NCBI RefSeq assembly: GCF_009759685.1
Contig: NZ_CP046654.1
Coordinates: 2,418,001-2,482,000 of the forward strand
DNA length: 64,000 bases
Direction of reading: 5' to 3'
Source of the DNA: Acinetobacter baumannii
Lineage (GTDB): Bacteria > Pseudomonadota > Gammaproteobacteria > Pseudomonadales > Moraxellaceae
Part shown: positions 20,685-28,873 of the stretch, one piece after another
How the letters are laid out: each line of letters begins with the position of its first letter
How positions within the stretch are numbered: the first letter of the stretch is position 1
Notes under the pieces: model-generated
The model's input: the letters and a program-made list of their open reading frames with translations, nothing else
The model's database searches: none
What the model was told of the DNA's origin: nothing
Position numbers and translations under genes: made by a program

Positions 20685-20946
20685 ATGCTGTATGTGCCAT
20701 TTTGTTTTGTTCAATATAAGCCAAAACATCAGACTTCATATAATTTACTTGTCGTTTATGAGGTTTAGAGAATGGAATGCCGCCACCTTCACATCTTTTC
20801 TTCTGCAACCACGGTAAGGATACGTGCATAACAATAGCTACTGTTTCAGGTGGAAAAGTTTGATTATCAGCAGCTTCCCAAAATTCCTTCTTAGCAGCCT
20901 CTTTTTCTGCATGAGTCATACGATCTAATTTAGTTAAACGTGACAT
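20683..20946 (-). CDS. Excisionase/AlpA-like winged-helix DNA-binding protein
   Basis: 87 residues. The C-terminal two thirds look like a MerR-type winged helix: helix-turn-helix around PPETVAIVMHVSLPWLQKKR, a GGGIPF turn and a basic wing (KPHKRQVNY), as in AlpA/Xis proteins. It has a GGAGAA ribosome site inside the upstream gene, whose TAA abuts this ATG. As the gene nearest the attachment site it is a good excisionase candidate. No integrase lies beside it. Confidence 0.65.
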   Translation of the reverse strand: MSRLTKLDRMTHAEKEAAKKEFWEAADNQTFPPETVAIVMHVSLPWLQKKRCEGGGIPFSKPHKRQVNYMKSDVLAYIEQNKMAHTA

Positions 20947-21669
20947 TTATTTCTCCTTACTTTCCGCTTTAGGATTTGCCCACCAAAGTACAGGGCCATC
21001 TTCTGAATCAAATGCTGCAATTAAAAAGAGTCCTTGTTCTGGCGGTTCTGGCTTCCAGTTTGGCCAAACTACTGCATCTTCCGGTATATTTGGTATTTCA
21101 TCGTAATCTAATAGTTGAGTTTCAATTTCAACTCTAAGATTCATTTGAAGTTGTGCCCACTGTTCTCTTGTATAGGCTTCAGCTCCTTCTTCAATGGTGT
21201 CAAACAATTCAATATCTGGATGAAACCAATTGAAAAGGTTTTCAGGTGGTTCTATTGGCTGGATCTGATATTTAAAACCCGTCTCACTAGATCCATAAAA
21301 TAGTTTTGCTTCATCAAAGCTTTTGGTTACAAGAGGGGCAGAGCCTTTCTTGTAGCAAATTACTATTTCATCAAATTTAAAAACACGTTCAGCTGTCTTC
21401 AAATCAAAGCATTGGTACATAGGTTCACTAAACCAACTCTCAACATAAAATAGATTTTTAATATGATCTTTGCGGGAACCGTGCCATTTCTGAACTTTGA
21501 TAACATCATCAAAAATTTCTAAGAAAAAGTTGTTGCCTTCCTTTTCATGCATTTTTCTATAACGCTCAACAGCTCGCTCAGCTATCTCTTTTGAAGCTGC
21601 TGGCGTTTGCTTAAAAGGGCTGTAACCTTCAGGTCGCATTGCAACCGCCCATAAAGTTGATTCACTCAT
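20947..21669 (-). CDS. Phage early protein, unknown
   Basis: 240 residues, acidic, rich in aromatic residues (WF, WP), with no membrane segment or recognised motif. Its ATG overlaps the stop of the next upstream gene by 4 bp (ATGA), and it abuts the excisionase-like gene, so it is in the middle of a tightly packed leftward operon controlled from the 25.5-kb promoter. Unrecognised; likely cytoplasmic. Confidence 0.7.
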   Translation of the reverse strand: MSESTLWAVAMRPEGYSPFKQTPAASKEIAERAVERYRKMHEKEGNNFFLEIFDDVIKVQKWHGSRKDHIKNLFYVESWFSEPMYQCFDLKTAERVFKFDEIVICYKKGSAPLVTKSFDEAKLFYGSSETGFKYQIQPIEPPENLFNWFHPDIELFDTIEEGAEAYTREQWAQLQMNLRVEIETQLLDYDEIPNIPEDAVVWPNWKPEPPEQGLFLIAAFDSEDGPVLWWANPKAESKEK

Positions 21670-22073
21670 CCTTCAGCTCCCGATTCGCTAACACCCAACT
21701 TAATGCAACCTTCCTCAGGTAAATCAGCATACCAACAGTAGTATCCTTCACCGTCATAACCATCTTGGAGCCATTTGATGGTCATTTCAGTTTCCATCTG
21801 GAATTGATCTTTTTCCCCATCTGGCGCACCAAAATCAAAGGCTTCTTTTAGTTCAGCGCAAGTTAGAGTGACACTAGGGGTGGGAGTATCTGGCACCGTC
21901 TCGGCTTTGGCTTTATTCCATAACTGCCAAGCATCATTAGTTACAATATTGAAATAGCCATTCATTGTTTCACTGAATGCTAGGATGTCATTTTTACGAA
22001 TAGCACTTTCACGTTTAAAAATTTCTGTAGTTTTGAATTGTGATTCAAAAGGGATACGTTCATTACCTGTCAT
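21666..22073 (-). CDS. Phage early protein, unknown
   Basis: 135 residues, acidic C-terminal half with a cluster of Cys, Tyr and Trp (YYCWYADLPEEGC). It overlaps the downstream gene by 4 bp and directly abuts the upstream 83-residue gene. No recognised domain. Operon position suggests an accessory function in early infection or host takeover. Confidence 0.65.
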   Translation of the reverse strand: MTGNERIPFESQFKTTEIFKRESAIRKNDILAFSETMNGYFNIVTNDAWQLWNKAKAETVPDTPTPSVTLTCAELKEAFDFGAPDGEKDQFQMETEMTIKWLQDGYDGEGYYCWYADLPEEGCIKLGVSESGAEG

Positions 22074-22325
22074 TTAAGCCACCATCTCTGCATATTCTTC
22101 TTTAGTCCATTCAACAAACTCTTTATAAAGCTGCTGCGCGGGTTTATTTAACCGGTTGTGATAGTCGATCGTTATGCGGCGCCAAGCGACTGGTACCGCA
22201 TAATGCTTGGTTAGAAACATCGCTTGATCCATGCCTTGCCGGACTATTACGTAGCCCAGCAATTGCAAGTAGTACATAAAACCAAGCATGTGTTTTTGGC
22301 TCACTTTCTTGTACTGATCTTTCAT
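22074..22325 (-). CDS. Small phage early protein, unknown
   Basis: 83 residues, basic, helical, with a hydrophobic-aromatic stretch (LGFMYYLQLLGYVIV, about residues 14-28) that could be a buried helix or a weak membrane helix. It lies 1 bp from the next upstream gene. Unrecognised. Confidence 0.6.
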   Translation of the reverse strand: MKDQYKKVSQKHMLGFMYYLQLLGYVIVRQGMDQAMFLTKHYAVPVAWRRITIDYHNRLNKPAQQLYKEFVEWTKEEYAEMVA

Positions 22326-22326
22326 A

Positions 22327-23259
22327 TTAGAAACCGTCTCCTAATAAATAATCAGGCTCAGCCTCTTGAAGTGGCGTAGATGTAGGGTTCTCTAATTCAA
22401 AGCGGCGTTTCTTAACAAAGTCCATGAGTCGTGATTGAATCTGTGGATCTCGTGCGGCCACATCTATTTCCAAAGCATCTAATGTTGTGAGGTCGGGCGC
22501 GTTTTGGATCTGGACCATTAGTGAAGGTGGTTCAGTTGCTTGCGCCTTAGATTTTTCGAGCTCTTCAAGACGTTTGTGAGTTGCAAGTAGCAAAGGCTCC
22601 ATTTGTTTATCAGACCAAGTGCGTGTATATCGATAAACTGCATTTACTTCGTCTGGTGTTTTTGAGTCCTTAACTCGTTGCAGCAGGGTATCAAGTTTCT
22701 TCTGATATTCTGAATCAGCGGTTTCTGATTCAATAGCCGGCTCAGCTGTTTGTGCTTTTTCTACAACCTCTGGTTTTGAATTTTTAACTTTTAGAGATTC
22801 CGCATGACTTTCTGAAGGCTTTTCTTCTTCGACTTCTTCAGTAGGCTTATTTAGAAGTTTTAGAATGTCTTCCGCAAACTCACCACCGCTGATTTTAATA
22901 ATCGCGCAGCAATGAGCAAATGCATTATCAAAACTTGAGTGAACTTGGCCATGCTGGAGCATGCGCAATTGTCCTTTAGATCCATTCCACTTAAACTGCT
23001 GCACACCTAATTCAACAGTTGGGCTAGGGTAAGAGCAAGTAGAACCTTTTTCTGGCGCAACTCTTAATGGTTCTGGTACCTCAAATTCACCAATAAAAAT
23101 AGTTCTAGGCTTTAATTGAAATTCGAATTTATCAAAAACATCAAAGCCAAAGTCATAAGGGTTAAATGGTTCCCAGCCATTACGCTCAGTATTATTTACT
23201 AAAAGTAATTCACCGTTGGCCCAAGCAAGTTTGGCTTCAACTTTATTTAGAATTTTCAT
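22327..23259 (-). CDS. Phage early protein partnered with the Sak4-like ATPase, unknown
   Basis: 310 residues. The N-terminal 130 residues form a compact domain (GEFEVPEPLR, SFDNAFAHCCAIIK). A low-complexity acidic linker rich in Glu, Ser and Pro follows (about 135-180), then a charged helical C-terminal region. It overlaps the ATPase gene by 4 bp, so the two are translationally coupled and may act together in recombination. No family recognised. Confidence 0.6.
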   Translation of the reverse strand: MKILNKVEAKLAWANGELLLVNNTERNGWEPFNPYDFGFDVFDKFEFQLKPRTIFIGEFEVPEPLRVAPEKGSTCSYPSPTVELGVQQFKWNGSKGQLRMLQHGQVHSSFDNAFAHCCAIIKISGGEFAEDILKLLNKPTEEVEEEKPSESHAESLKVKNSKPEVVEKAQTAEPAIESETADSEYQKKLDTLLQRVKDSKTPDEVNAVYRYTRTWSDKQMEPLLLATHKRLEELEKSKAQATEPPSLMVQIQNAPDLTTLDALEIDVAARDPQIQSRLMDFVKKRRFELENPTSTPLQEAEPDYLLGDGF

Positions 23260-24377
23260 GCTGTCATCCCCGTTTTCGCTAAGGTTTCAATTTCTTGTTT
23301 AACTGCAGTTAGTTTTGCCGCTTCAATTTGGATCAGGGCATCTATGCCGAAGTGCTCACAAACTGTTTTTACATCGAGGCCACGTTCAGCAATAAAGTTT
23401 TGAAGTTCATCTCTTTGTTGATCTGAGATACCGTTAAATTCTGGTGGACTAATCCAAGTGCCACGTTGTTTATCAAACGTGCAATTCAATGCTTTAGCTC
23501 TCATTAACATTGCTTGGCGCATGTTCTGGTAATACATGTGTTCTTTATCAAGCGACTCAGTTAATTGATTAAGGTCACCTGCATGCTCAGCTTCTTCACA
23601 GCTTTGTTTCCAGTTTTCTAGCTCTTCTTGGGCTTTAGCTGCTGCAAGTTGTGCAGGCGTTAAGGTGTTAATGTGATCTTTAGCTTGAGTAATCAGGTCA
23701 GCCAAGAAAGTAGGATGTGCTTTAAGATCTGGTACCCATACTTCACCAGTTTCACCACCTAAAGCACCTGAGTTTTTCGCATGATGTGTAGGCGAGGGTT
23801 TAAAATTAATAACGCGGGCATTTTTACCTTCACCTGTAGTAACAGTTGTTAGATAACCCATCACATCTGCGATACGGTAAAGCTCGTTACGGTTTTTACC
23901 ACCTAGATCTGGTCGGTAAATAATTTGATCACCGTTTTGATCTTCTGAAGCGTGTGCAATGAAAACAACGTCTTTACCTAAACTGATCAAAGTATTGATG
24001 TATTGCTTGAACGTTTGGTTCGCTAATCCTTGAGCCTTTAACTTTAAAGAACCATCTTTTTGACGGTTATTTGCCGTAAGTAACAGGTGGGTTTTAATGC
24101 ATTCAAGCATTGCACCCACGGTATCAATGACTACGGTTTTATAGGGTGCTAAGTCCTGCGGCGTAAGGTTTGCAACATCACTCCATTGTTGAACCTGTAC
24201 AACCGCACCTCGACGTAATTCACCAGTACGGTGAGCACCACGGTCAAAGTCAAAAGAAATTGCTTTTTCCGCAGTAAAGCCCATCGATGATTTACCTAAA
24301 CCCGGATCAGCGTATAGGTACACAATAATTGCTTGAACTAATAAAGTTTGGTCAGCAGTAATAATCGGTAGAGCCAT
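23256..24377 (-). CDS. RecA/Sak4-like P-loop ATPase (AAA_24 type), phage recombination
   Basis: 373 residues. Walker A YADPGLGKSS lies at about 21-30 and the Walker B-like KTVVIDTVGA at about 90-99; a downstream VVFIAHASE resembles the RecA-fold sensor strand. Residues after about 230 are helical and Gln/Glu-rich. Phage proteins of this type are usually classed as Sak4-like single-strand annealing or nucleotide-binding proteins. No exonuclease or ssDNA-binding protein is recognisable next to it, so the exact role is inference. Confidence 0.75.
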   Translation of the reverse strand: MALPIITADQTLLVQAIIVYLYADPGLGKSSMGFTAEKAISFDFDRGAHRTGELRRGAVVQVQQWSDVANLTPQDLAPYKTVVIDTVGAMLECIKTHLLLTANNRQKDGSLKLKAQGLANQTFKQYINTLISLGKDVVFIAHASEDQNGDQIIYRPDLGGKNRNELYRIADVMGYLTTVTTGEGKNARVINFKPSPTHHAKNSGALGGETGEVWVPDLKAHPTFLADLITQAKDHINTLTPAQLAAAKAQEELENWKQSCEEAEHAGDLNQLTESLDKEHMYYQNMRQAMLMRAKALNCTFDKQRGTWISPPEFNGISDQQRDELQNFIAERGLDVKTVCEHFGIDALIQIEAAKLTAVKQEIETLAKTGMTA

Positions 24378-24388
24378 TTTTATTATCC

Positions 24389-24712
24389 TTATCTTGAGCC
24401 AGTGAAGCCGCGCTTAGTTTTATAAGCTTTGCGGTCATAGGTAGGGATATTTGTTTCACGCAGTTTTATAGCGAGCTGCTTTCTGCGCTGAAAATCAATT
24501 TCTTGTGTGAGTTCATTCCAAACTTTTGGATAGTCAGTTTGGAACCTGAACACATTTAAAGGCGTCTTAAATCCGTCTTTAACTTTGTAAAGAACTGAGC
24601 CATTAGCATTAGATGCGTACACTTGCCAGCCGATGCGAACTGAATACAGCCCTTTATCATCACGACCTAAAAAAGACTTATAGCCGTCAGGGTGCTTTTT
24701 GAAATTAGACAT
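24389..24712 (-). CDS. Small basic phage protein, unknown
   Basis: 107 residues from the ATG at 24712, chosen because AAGGAGG lies 6 nt upstream; longer upstream frames lack this. The start lies inside the end of the upstream gene. The C-terminus is strongly basic (YDRKAYKTKRGFTGSR), suggesting nucleic-acid contact. No family recognised. Confidence 0.65.
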   Translation of the reverse strand: MSNFKKHPDGYKSFLGRDDKGLYSVRIGWQVYASNANGSVLYKVKDGFKTPLNVFRFQTDYPKVWNELTQEIDFQRRKQLAIKLRETNIPTYDRKAYKTKRGFTGSR

Positions 24713-24995
24713 GTTCAGCCTCCTTACATTCGCATGCACCAACAAAGGCATACGTAAGCGGGCTAGGAGCATCTACAGGTGAGACGTCCTTAATATTTAA
24801 AGGAATAATTTCTTTGCGATATTTAACTAAAACCACATCACCTTCACGGCAATCGACAATTCCTTCTTTTGAAGAAAAACGAGCAGATTTAGAAGATTGG
24901 GTTACTCTGCAAAATGAAACCTCATCACCAGCTTTGATTTTTGAACGGTCAACAGGAATCATCTTCTTGCAAGTAGGGCAGTTGTAATCTTTCAT
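24705..24995 (-). CDS. Small zinc-ribbon-like phage protein
   Basis: 96 residues. An N-terminal CPTCKK and later Cys residues (SFCRV, VDCREGD, GACECKE) suggest a zinc ribbon. The middle, GDVVLVKYRKEIIPLNIKDV, looks like a small beta domain. It overlaps the upstream stop by one base (TAATG) and the downstream start by 8 bp. It could be a DNA- or protein-binding accessory factor; function unknown. Confidence 0.6.
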   Translation of the reverse strand: MKDYNCPTCKKMIPVDRSKIKAGDEVSFCRVTQSSKSARFSSKEGIVDCREGDVVLVKYRKEIIPLNIKDVSPVDAPSPLTYAFVGACECKEAEHV

Positions 24996-25438
24996 TAGGC
25001 TGCCTCCACCAACTTGTTACGTTCGATGAAGCCTTTTAGAAGGCTATTGATGTTGCGGATGTCTTCAAATTCGGTGAAATCGTTATATGACTTACCATTA
25101 ATGTCAGTGATTTCATTTACTGTGAGTTGGGTAATATCAACAGTGGTGAATTCAGAACCCGGAACGCCGTAGCTGTCTGGATGAGCTTCAAAATCAAAGC
25201 TAACGTTTAAACGGAAGCTATCTAATTTAATTACAGCAACTCCAGAATGCTTACCTGTGATTTTTGCGGTTAACACGCTGTAAGTACTTGGTTGAGTTTT
25301 AGGTGTAAAAAGAGTAGGTGCGTCTTTTGTTTGGAAAGCTGGTTGCAATTGGCAAGCAACTAAAGAACCACCAGAGATTGCAAGAGCAGCCATGCTGACA
25401 AATGCAAATGAGTTGAAAGGGGTAGCTTTTACGTTCAT
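24995..25438 (-). CDS. Predicted lipoprotein or exported protein, first gene of the leftward operon
   Basis: 147 residues from the ATG at 25438. A hydrophobic segment (about 10-28, AFVSMAALAISGGSLVAC) ends in a lipobox-like LVAC, followed by a soluble domain (SYGVPGSEFTTVDITQL). An exported protein is unusual as the first product of a recombination operon, but the N-terminus could also be a short membrane helix. It is the first gene after the repressor-controlled promoter at 25.5 kb. No family recognised. Confidence 0.6.
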   Translation of the reverse strand: MNVKATPFNSFAFVSMAALAISGGSLVACQLQPAFQTKDAPTLFTPKTQPSTYSVLTAKITGKHSGVAVIKLDSFRLNVSFDFEAHPDSYGVPGSEFTTVDITQLTVNEITDINGKSYNDFTEFEDIRNINSLLKGFIERNKLVEAA

Positions 25439-25513
25439 AATTGATCTCGCAGTTTGCAAAAGCACATCGGAAGGTAAGAGAGTCGATGTGCTTTTTTGTT
25501 GTCTACGAGATTT

Positions 25514-25586
25514 ATATTAACTATGGTTAATTTTTTAGTCAAGAGAAAAGTTAACAATGGTTAATCTTTTTATTAACTATAATTCA
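25514..25586. promoter_or_regulatory. OL-like triple operator with divergent promoters
   Basis: Three repressor-type sites: TTAACTATGGTTAA (25517-25530), TTAACAATGGTTAA (25551-25564) and the half-matching TTAACTATAATTCA (25573-25586). On the minus strand TTGACT (25542-25537), 17 bp and TAATAT (25519-25514) form a good promoter for the leftward operon, overlapped by the first site. A TATAAT (25578-25583) for the plus-strand gene lies inside the third. The same sites occur between cI and cro. Confidence 0.8.
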
Positions 25587-25631
25587 TGCTTTAATAGACA
25601 AAAGAAAACCCAACTATCAAAGGTGATAGAA

Positions 25632-25874
25632 ATGAGTCTAGGCGAAGAAATGTTTGAATGGCGCAAGCAGATGGTTGAGAAACTACTGCTTCAGGAAAGT
25701 AATATTGATCAACTAGAAGAAAAAGTTGATCGTGCTGAAAAGATTCTTTTTGGTGATTGCACAGCCGCTTTCAAAATAGAGTGCACGCTTCGGAACGCGT
25801 ATGCGCTGAAAGCTATTCTTGATGACTTTGCCACCAAGAATAACTGCAAGGTAAGTATAGTAGAGTGTGAGTAA
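25632..25874 (+). CDS. Small helical phage protein, unknown
   Basis: 80 residues from the ATG at 25632, preceded by AGGTGATAGAA. The N-terminal half is coiled-coil-like (SNIDQLEEKVDRAEKIL) and the C-terminal half alternates (FKIECTLRNAYALKAIL). It is the only rightward gene between the two operators. Its promoter overlaps the OL-like site and so is probably also repressed in the lysogen. Unrecognised. Confidence 0.55.
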   Translation: MSLGEEMFEWRKQMVEKLLLQESNIDQLEEKVDRAEKILFGDCTAAFKIECTLRNAYALKAILDDFATKNNCKVSIVECE

Positions 25875-25880
25875 TCAGGG

Positions 25881-26084
25881 TTAGCTCATTCCTGAAATGG
25901 GTTTTGATGTGGCTTTAGGCTTTGGCTTAAGTTCTTTTAAAGCTTCTTCTACCGCTTTCAGTGATTCCTGGTAGGTTTTAACCCAAAGATCAGCACTTTT
26001 TATATTGATGGTTGAAGGATCAGTATCAGCAATGGTTGCCTTAGTAAGCTCTAACGCTAGAGCTTCTATGATTTCAGTTTTCAT
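25881..26084 (-). CDS. Small phage protein, unknown
   Basis: 67 residues with a good CGGAGAA ribosome site. Helical, with a Lys/Pro-rich tail (LKELKPKPKATSKP). It is convergent with the preceding plus-strand gene (6 bp apart) and separated from the rex-like pair by a terminator, so it needs its own promoter. No family recognised. Confidence 0.5.
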   Translation of the reverse strand: MKTEIIEALALELTKATIADTDPSTINIKSADLWVKTYQESLKAVEEALKELKPKPKATSKPISGMS

Positions 26085-26169
26085 ATTTTCTCCGATATTA
26101 ATGGTTATTTAAGATCAATGTTGGCACAAAGTCTTAATCCCATAATATCAGGGAAAATTTGAATATATT

Positions 26170-26197
26170 AAAAAAGAAAACCCACCGTGGTGGTGGG
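26170..26197 (-). terminator. Terminator after the rexB-like gene
   Basis: On the minus strand CCCACC-ACCAC-GGTGGG is followed by TTTTCTTTTT. It closes the cI-rex-like lysogenic transcript. Confidence 0.82.
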
Positions 26198-26222
26198 TAG
26201 ATTAGATGAATTGGATCGCTTT

Positions 26223-26726
26223 TTACTTATTGCTCAATACTTTTGCTTTTGCCTCTCTTGATTCTTTGCGATCTTTTAATGTTTTTTCAAGCAAAGAGAT
26301 TTCTCTTAAGTCAGACCAAGCTAAGAAGAAGCTAAAAATTGAGGTGAGTCCAACAGAAAGTATTAGAGCTAAAAGATGCTTAGCTGAAAGTAAGCCTAAT
26401 AAATTAAGTATATACATACTAAAAACAAGAATAATAAAAAGCATAGCCACATATAAAGATGACTTACTTCTTATGTCCACAGTTGAAGTCAACCTATCTC
26501 GTTCTGACTGATTTAAACCATCAAGCTTTAATGCATCGAGCATACCTTTATAAGCCAAATAAATTTGACTTAAAGGGAGAAGCAGTACAAATGAAAATTG
26601 AACCAGATTTATTGTAATATTTAACTCTAAATATTTAAAAATTATTGAAAATATAGCAAACAGACCGACTAACACTAGTGCGATAAATCTAGCATTATTG
26701 TAGAAGGGTAAGTAGCGTTTAGCCAT
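26223..26726 (-). CDS. Four-helix membrane protein, RexB-like by position and topology
   Basis: 167 residues from the ATG at 26726 (one base after the stop of the upstream gene, so coupled). Four predicted membrane helices: about 12-30, 40-59, 91-113 and 117-137, with a charged loop at 60-90 and a basic C-terminal tail. Lambda RexB is 144 residues with four helices and forms an ion channel gated by RexA. Place in the cI transcript, coupling to a soluble partner and topology all match; sequence similarity is not established. Confidence 0.6.
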   Translation of the reverse strand: MAKRYLPFYNNARFIALVLVGLFAIFSIIFKYLELNITINLVQFSFVLLLPLSQIYLAYKGMLDALKLDGLNQSERDRLTSTVDIRSKSSLYVAMLFIILVFSMYILNLLGLLSAKHLLALILSVGLTSIFSFFLAWSDLREISLLEKTLKDRKESREAKAKVLSNK

Positions 26727-26727
26727 A

Positions 26728-27735
26728 TTAGTCACCAAAATTTATATTGGTAGTCATCCAATTATACAATTGAACTTTTAGGCCGTCGTTATAAACTTTA
26801 TTATTGATTGTTTCAACTGAAATCTTGCCGCTCATTTTTAGATTATCAGCCGTAACCTTGGTCCCATCCTCAAGAGTAATAACATAATCATCATTATGTC
26901 GCATGGATGAAGCTACAGTATCAATAACTTTTTGCCCACTTTTTGAGGTTTTGCGGTTGTATGTAAGTGTTAATTTTAACTTTAGGTTTGCGTCATCAAG
27001 CCCATCCTCTAGTTTTAAATTTTCTAAATCAACTCCAAAAGCTGACTTAAGCACATCAACCACATTATCTTCAATTTTATAGTCAATTTTCGCAGGTATG
27101 CTTGATTCGACAGTATGAACAGGTTGAAGTTCTGTTGACCCAATGCCAGATGAGATTGAAATAGTTTTAGCTGGAGTTGATTCAAGCTTTTGCTTAACAG
27201 TGGGATTTGGAGCATCTTTTAATATTAATGCACTATTCTCTGGCAATGCTTTGGCTGCTTCACCCAAAAGCCAGCCCAAATATGACTCCAAGGTTCTAGC
27301 GGTAAGTGATCTTGATTGAATGATTGCGACATGGTTATCAATAACACCAAAGTAAAGAACACTATCAATAAACTCTTTTCTTACAACCTCTGTAGCGTCA
27401 ACGCCATCTTCATCATCTGGCAGATCATCTGTTAAATAGGTTTTAATGGGAAATTCAGTAGCATCATCACTGTCTATCTTTAATACAGCCTGAGCTTTGC
27501 CTGACTCAACAATAATCAACTCGCCAAAGAACATGCTTTGGTGTGAACTAGCATGATTAATTAGAATAAAATCATCTTTTGTTGCGGAGACAAATTGTTG
27601 ACGATTTATGGCTTTATAGTAAAAAGAATCCTTATCCAGCAATTGTGCTTTTAGTAATTGACCTAGATTGGCGCCTTTTAGAAAATCTACTTTTTTGTAG
27701 TGTACTGTTTTGTCTTTTACTACTGTTTTACTCAT
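26728..27735 (-). CDS. Soluble RexA-like protein, candidate phage-exclusion sensor
   Basis: 335 residues from the ATG at 27735, chosen for its perfect GGAGGAGG site. No signal peptide or membrane segment. By eye, two stretches follow lambda RexA: the segment around DSVLYFGVIDNHVAII...LESYLGWLL (compare RexA FPSFLFVEGDTIGFAR...LTDFL), and one around VVDVLKSAFGVDLENLK...LKLTL (compare RexA DILKVLGATDIEGEL...DIVI). It lies between cI and a four-helix membrane gene, as rexA does. The call is inference; a HEPN-type or nuclease motif is not visible. Confidence 0.6.
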   Translation of the reverse strand: MSKTVVKDKTVHYKKVDFLKGANLGQLLKAQLLDKDSFYYKAINRQQFVSATKDDFILINHASSHQSMFFGELIIVESGKAQAVLKIDSDDATEFPIKTYLTDDLPDDEDGVDATEVVRKEFIDSVLYFGVIDNHVAIIQSRSLTARTLESYLGWLLGEAAKALPENSALILKDAPNPTVKQKLESTPAKTISISSGIGSTELQPVHTVESSIPAKIDYKIEDNVVDVLKSAFGVDLENLKLEDGLDDANLKLKLTLTYNRKTSKSGQKVIDTVASSMRHNDDYVITLEDGTKVTADNLKMSGKISVETINNKVYNDGLKVQLYNWMTTNINFGD

Positions 27736-27786
27736 TATTTCCTCCTCCCGAATCGCTCTAAAGTACTGTGTCGGGTTCACAACTTA

Positions 27787-28002
27787 TTAATCTTTGGTGT
27801 TGTTAATTTTCTGCCCAAGCTTTCCTTCTTTTACCAACTGCACTACTTGTTCATTTGTAAGGACTGGAATAAAGACTTTATCACCAATGTCCTTTGAGAG
27901 GATCTTCACTTCTTCGGCTGTTAGCACCAAAGCTTCACCATGTTTCGCAGCATCATTGATGCGAGCAATAATCTGGTTGATTGGTCGTTTTGAATTGTCC
28001 AT
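27787..28002 (-). CDS. Small protein of the cI transcript, unknown
   Basis: 71 residues with an AGGAAG ribosome site 4-5 nt before the ATG. It reads as a compact alpha/beta protein (INQIIARINDAAK, VLTAEEVKILSKDIG, VLTNEQVVQLVKEGKLG). It lies 14 bp after cI and about 50 bp before the rexA-like gene, so it is presumably made in the lysogen. No family recognised; it could be a regulator or an antitoxin-like partner. Confidence 0.55.
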   Translation of the reverse strand: MDNSKRPINQIIARINDAAKHGEALVLTAEEVKILSKDIGDKVFIPVLTNEQVVQLVKEGKLGQKINNTKD

Positions 28003-28016
28003 AAGTCTTCCTGTGA

Positions 28017-28769
28017 TTAATGCGAATAAGGATGTTCTTGTCTGTGCTGACTTGGCGGCACGATATCTGTAATAGCGGTAATACTTTCAACTTCGTCCAT
28101 TTCAAAGAAAAATCGCTCACCACCATTCACAGAAAGCAAACTTAAAACCCCACCATTGATGCCGACAAATTCTTTAATTGTGCATCTTCCATCCTTCAAG
28201 CACACCTGAACAAACTCATTCGGCACAAGATCTGCATCAGGGTCGCATACAACATACCAGCCATTACGAATTGCTGGAAACATTGAGTCGCCAGTGCCTT
28301 TAATGCCATAGGCTCGTGGACCTGCTGTATGAGTTGGAACATAGCCATCCCCAGCATTTCCATCGTATCCCATATCTGTGAAATACCCATCCATTCCCAT
28401 TTTTGAATAGGCTTTAACTGGAACATATCTTTTTTGTATAGGGAAAGGCTTAGCTGGCGCTTGAACAAACTTAACGGCATCTTCACTATCTGGAATATTG
28501 TACTTCTGCTTAAATGCTTCAATATCAATAACATTTAATTGAGCTAAATTGTTACTCGATTCTTGTTCATCCGATCCACCATAAAGCAACCAATCGTCAC
28601 TCACACCTAAAAATTTCGCAATGACTTTCAAATTTTCTGCTGTAGGTACGCTAGTTCCATCTAGCCATTTCTTTGCTGCAACAGGAGATTTTTTAGTTGC
28701 TCTTGCTAAATCAGCGGCTCTTAATTTTTTTTCTTCAAGTTTTTGCCTAATTCGAGTGTGTAAAGACAT
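28017..28769 (-). CDS. cI: CI-type repressor, HTH plus S24 peptidase
   Basis: 250 residues. An N-terminal Cro/C1-type helix-turn-helix (about 5-60, LRAADLARATKKSPVAAKKWL) is joined by a linker to a LexA/S24 domain with the catalytic Ser in GTGDSMFP (about 162) and Lys in CTIKEF (about 197). An Ala-Gly pair in GNAGDG is a candidate self-cleavage site. It should bind the TTAACTAT-type operators at 25.5 and 28.8 kb and be inactivated by RecA during the SOS response. Confidence 0.92.
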   Translation of the reverse strand: MSLHTRIRQKLEEKKLRAADLARATKKSPVAAKKWLDGTSVPTAENLKVIAKFLGVSDDWLLYGGSDEQESSNNLAQLNVIDIEAFKQKYNIPDSEDAVKFVQAPAKPFPIQKRYVPVKAYSKMGMDGYFTDMGYDGNAGDGYVPTHTAGPRAYGIKGTGDSMFPAIRNGWYVVCDPDADLVPNEFVQVCLKDGRCTIKEFVGINGGVLSLLSVNGGERFFFEMDEVESITAITDIVPPSQHRQEHPYSH

Positions 28770-28788
28770 AACAAATATTCCAAAAACA

Positions 28789-28861
28789 TTAACTAATGTT
28801 AATACGATCTATTGAAACTATGGTTAACAAGTGGTAAATTTGGTTTATTAACTATAGTTAA
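28789..28861. promoter_or_regulatory. OR-like triple operator between cI and cro
   Basis: TTAACTAATGTTAA (28789-28802), GAAACTATGGTTAA (28814-28827) and TTAACTATAGTTAA (28848-28861), spaced 25 and 34 bp. The third is a perfect palindrome and contains a TATAGT -10-like box (28853-28858) for the cro promoter. Spacing mirrors the 34/22 bp of the distant operator at 25.5 kb. Confidence 0.8.
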
Positions 28862-28873
28862 CTTGGTGTAACC

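Noticed and set aside
26206..26511. Plus-strand frame opposite the four-helix gene
   Set aside because: Antisense to a coherent membrane protein with a coupled start; the ATG falls just after the terminator hairpin and has no ribosome site.
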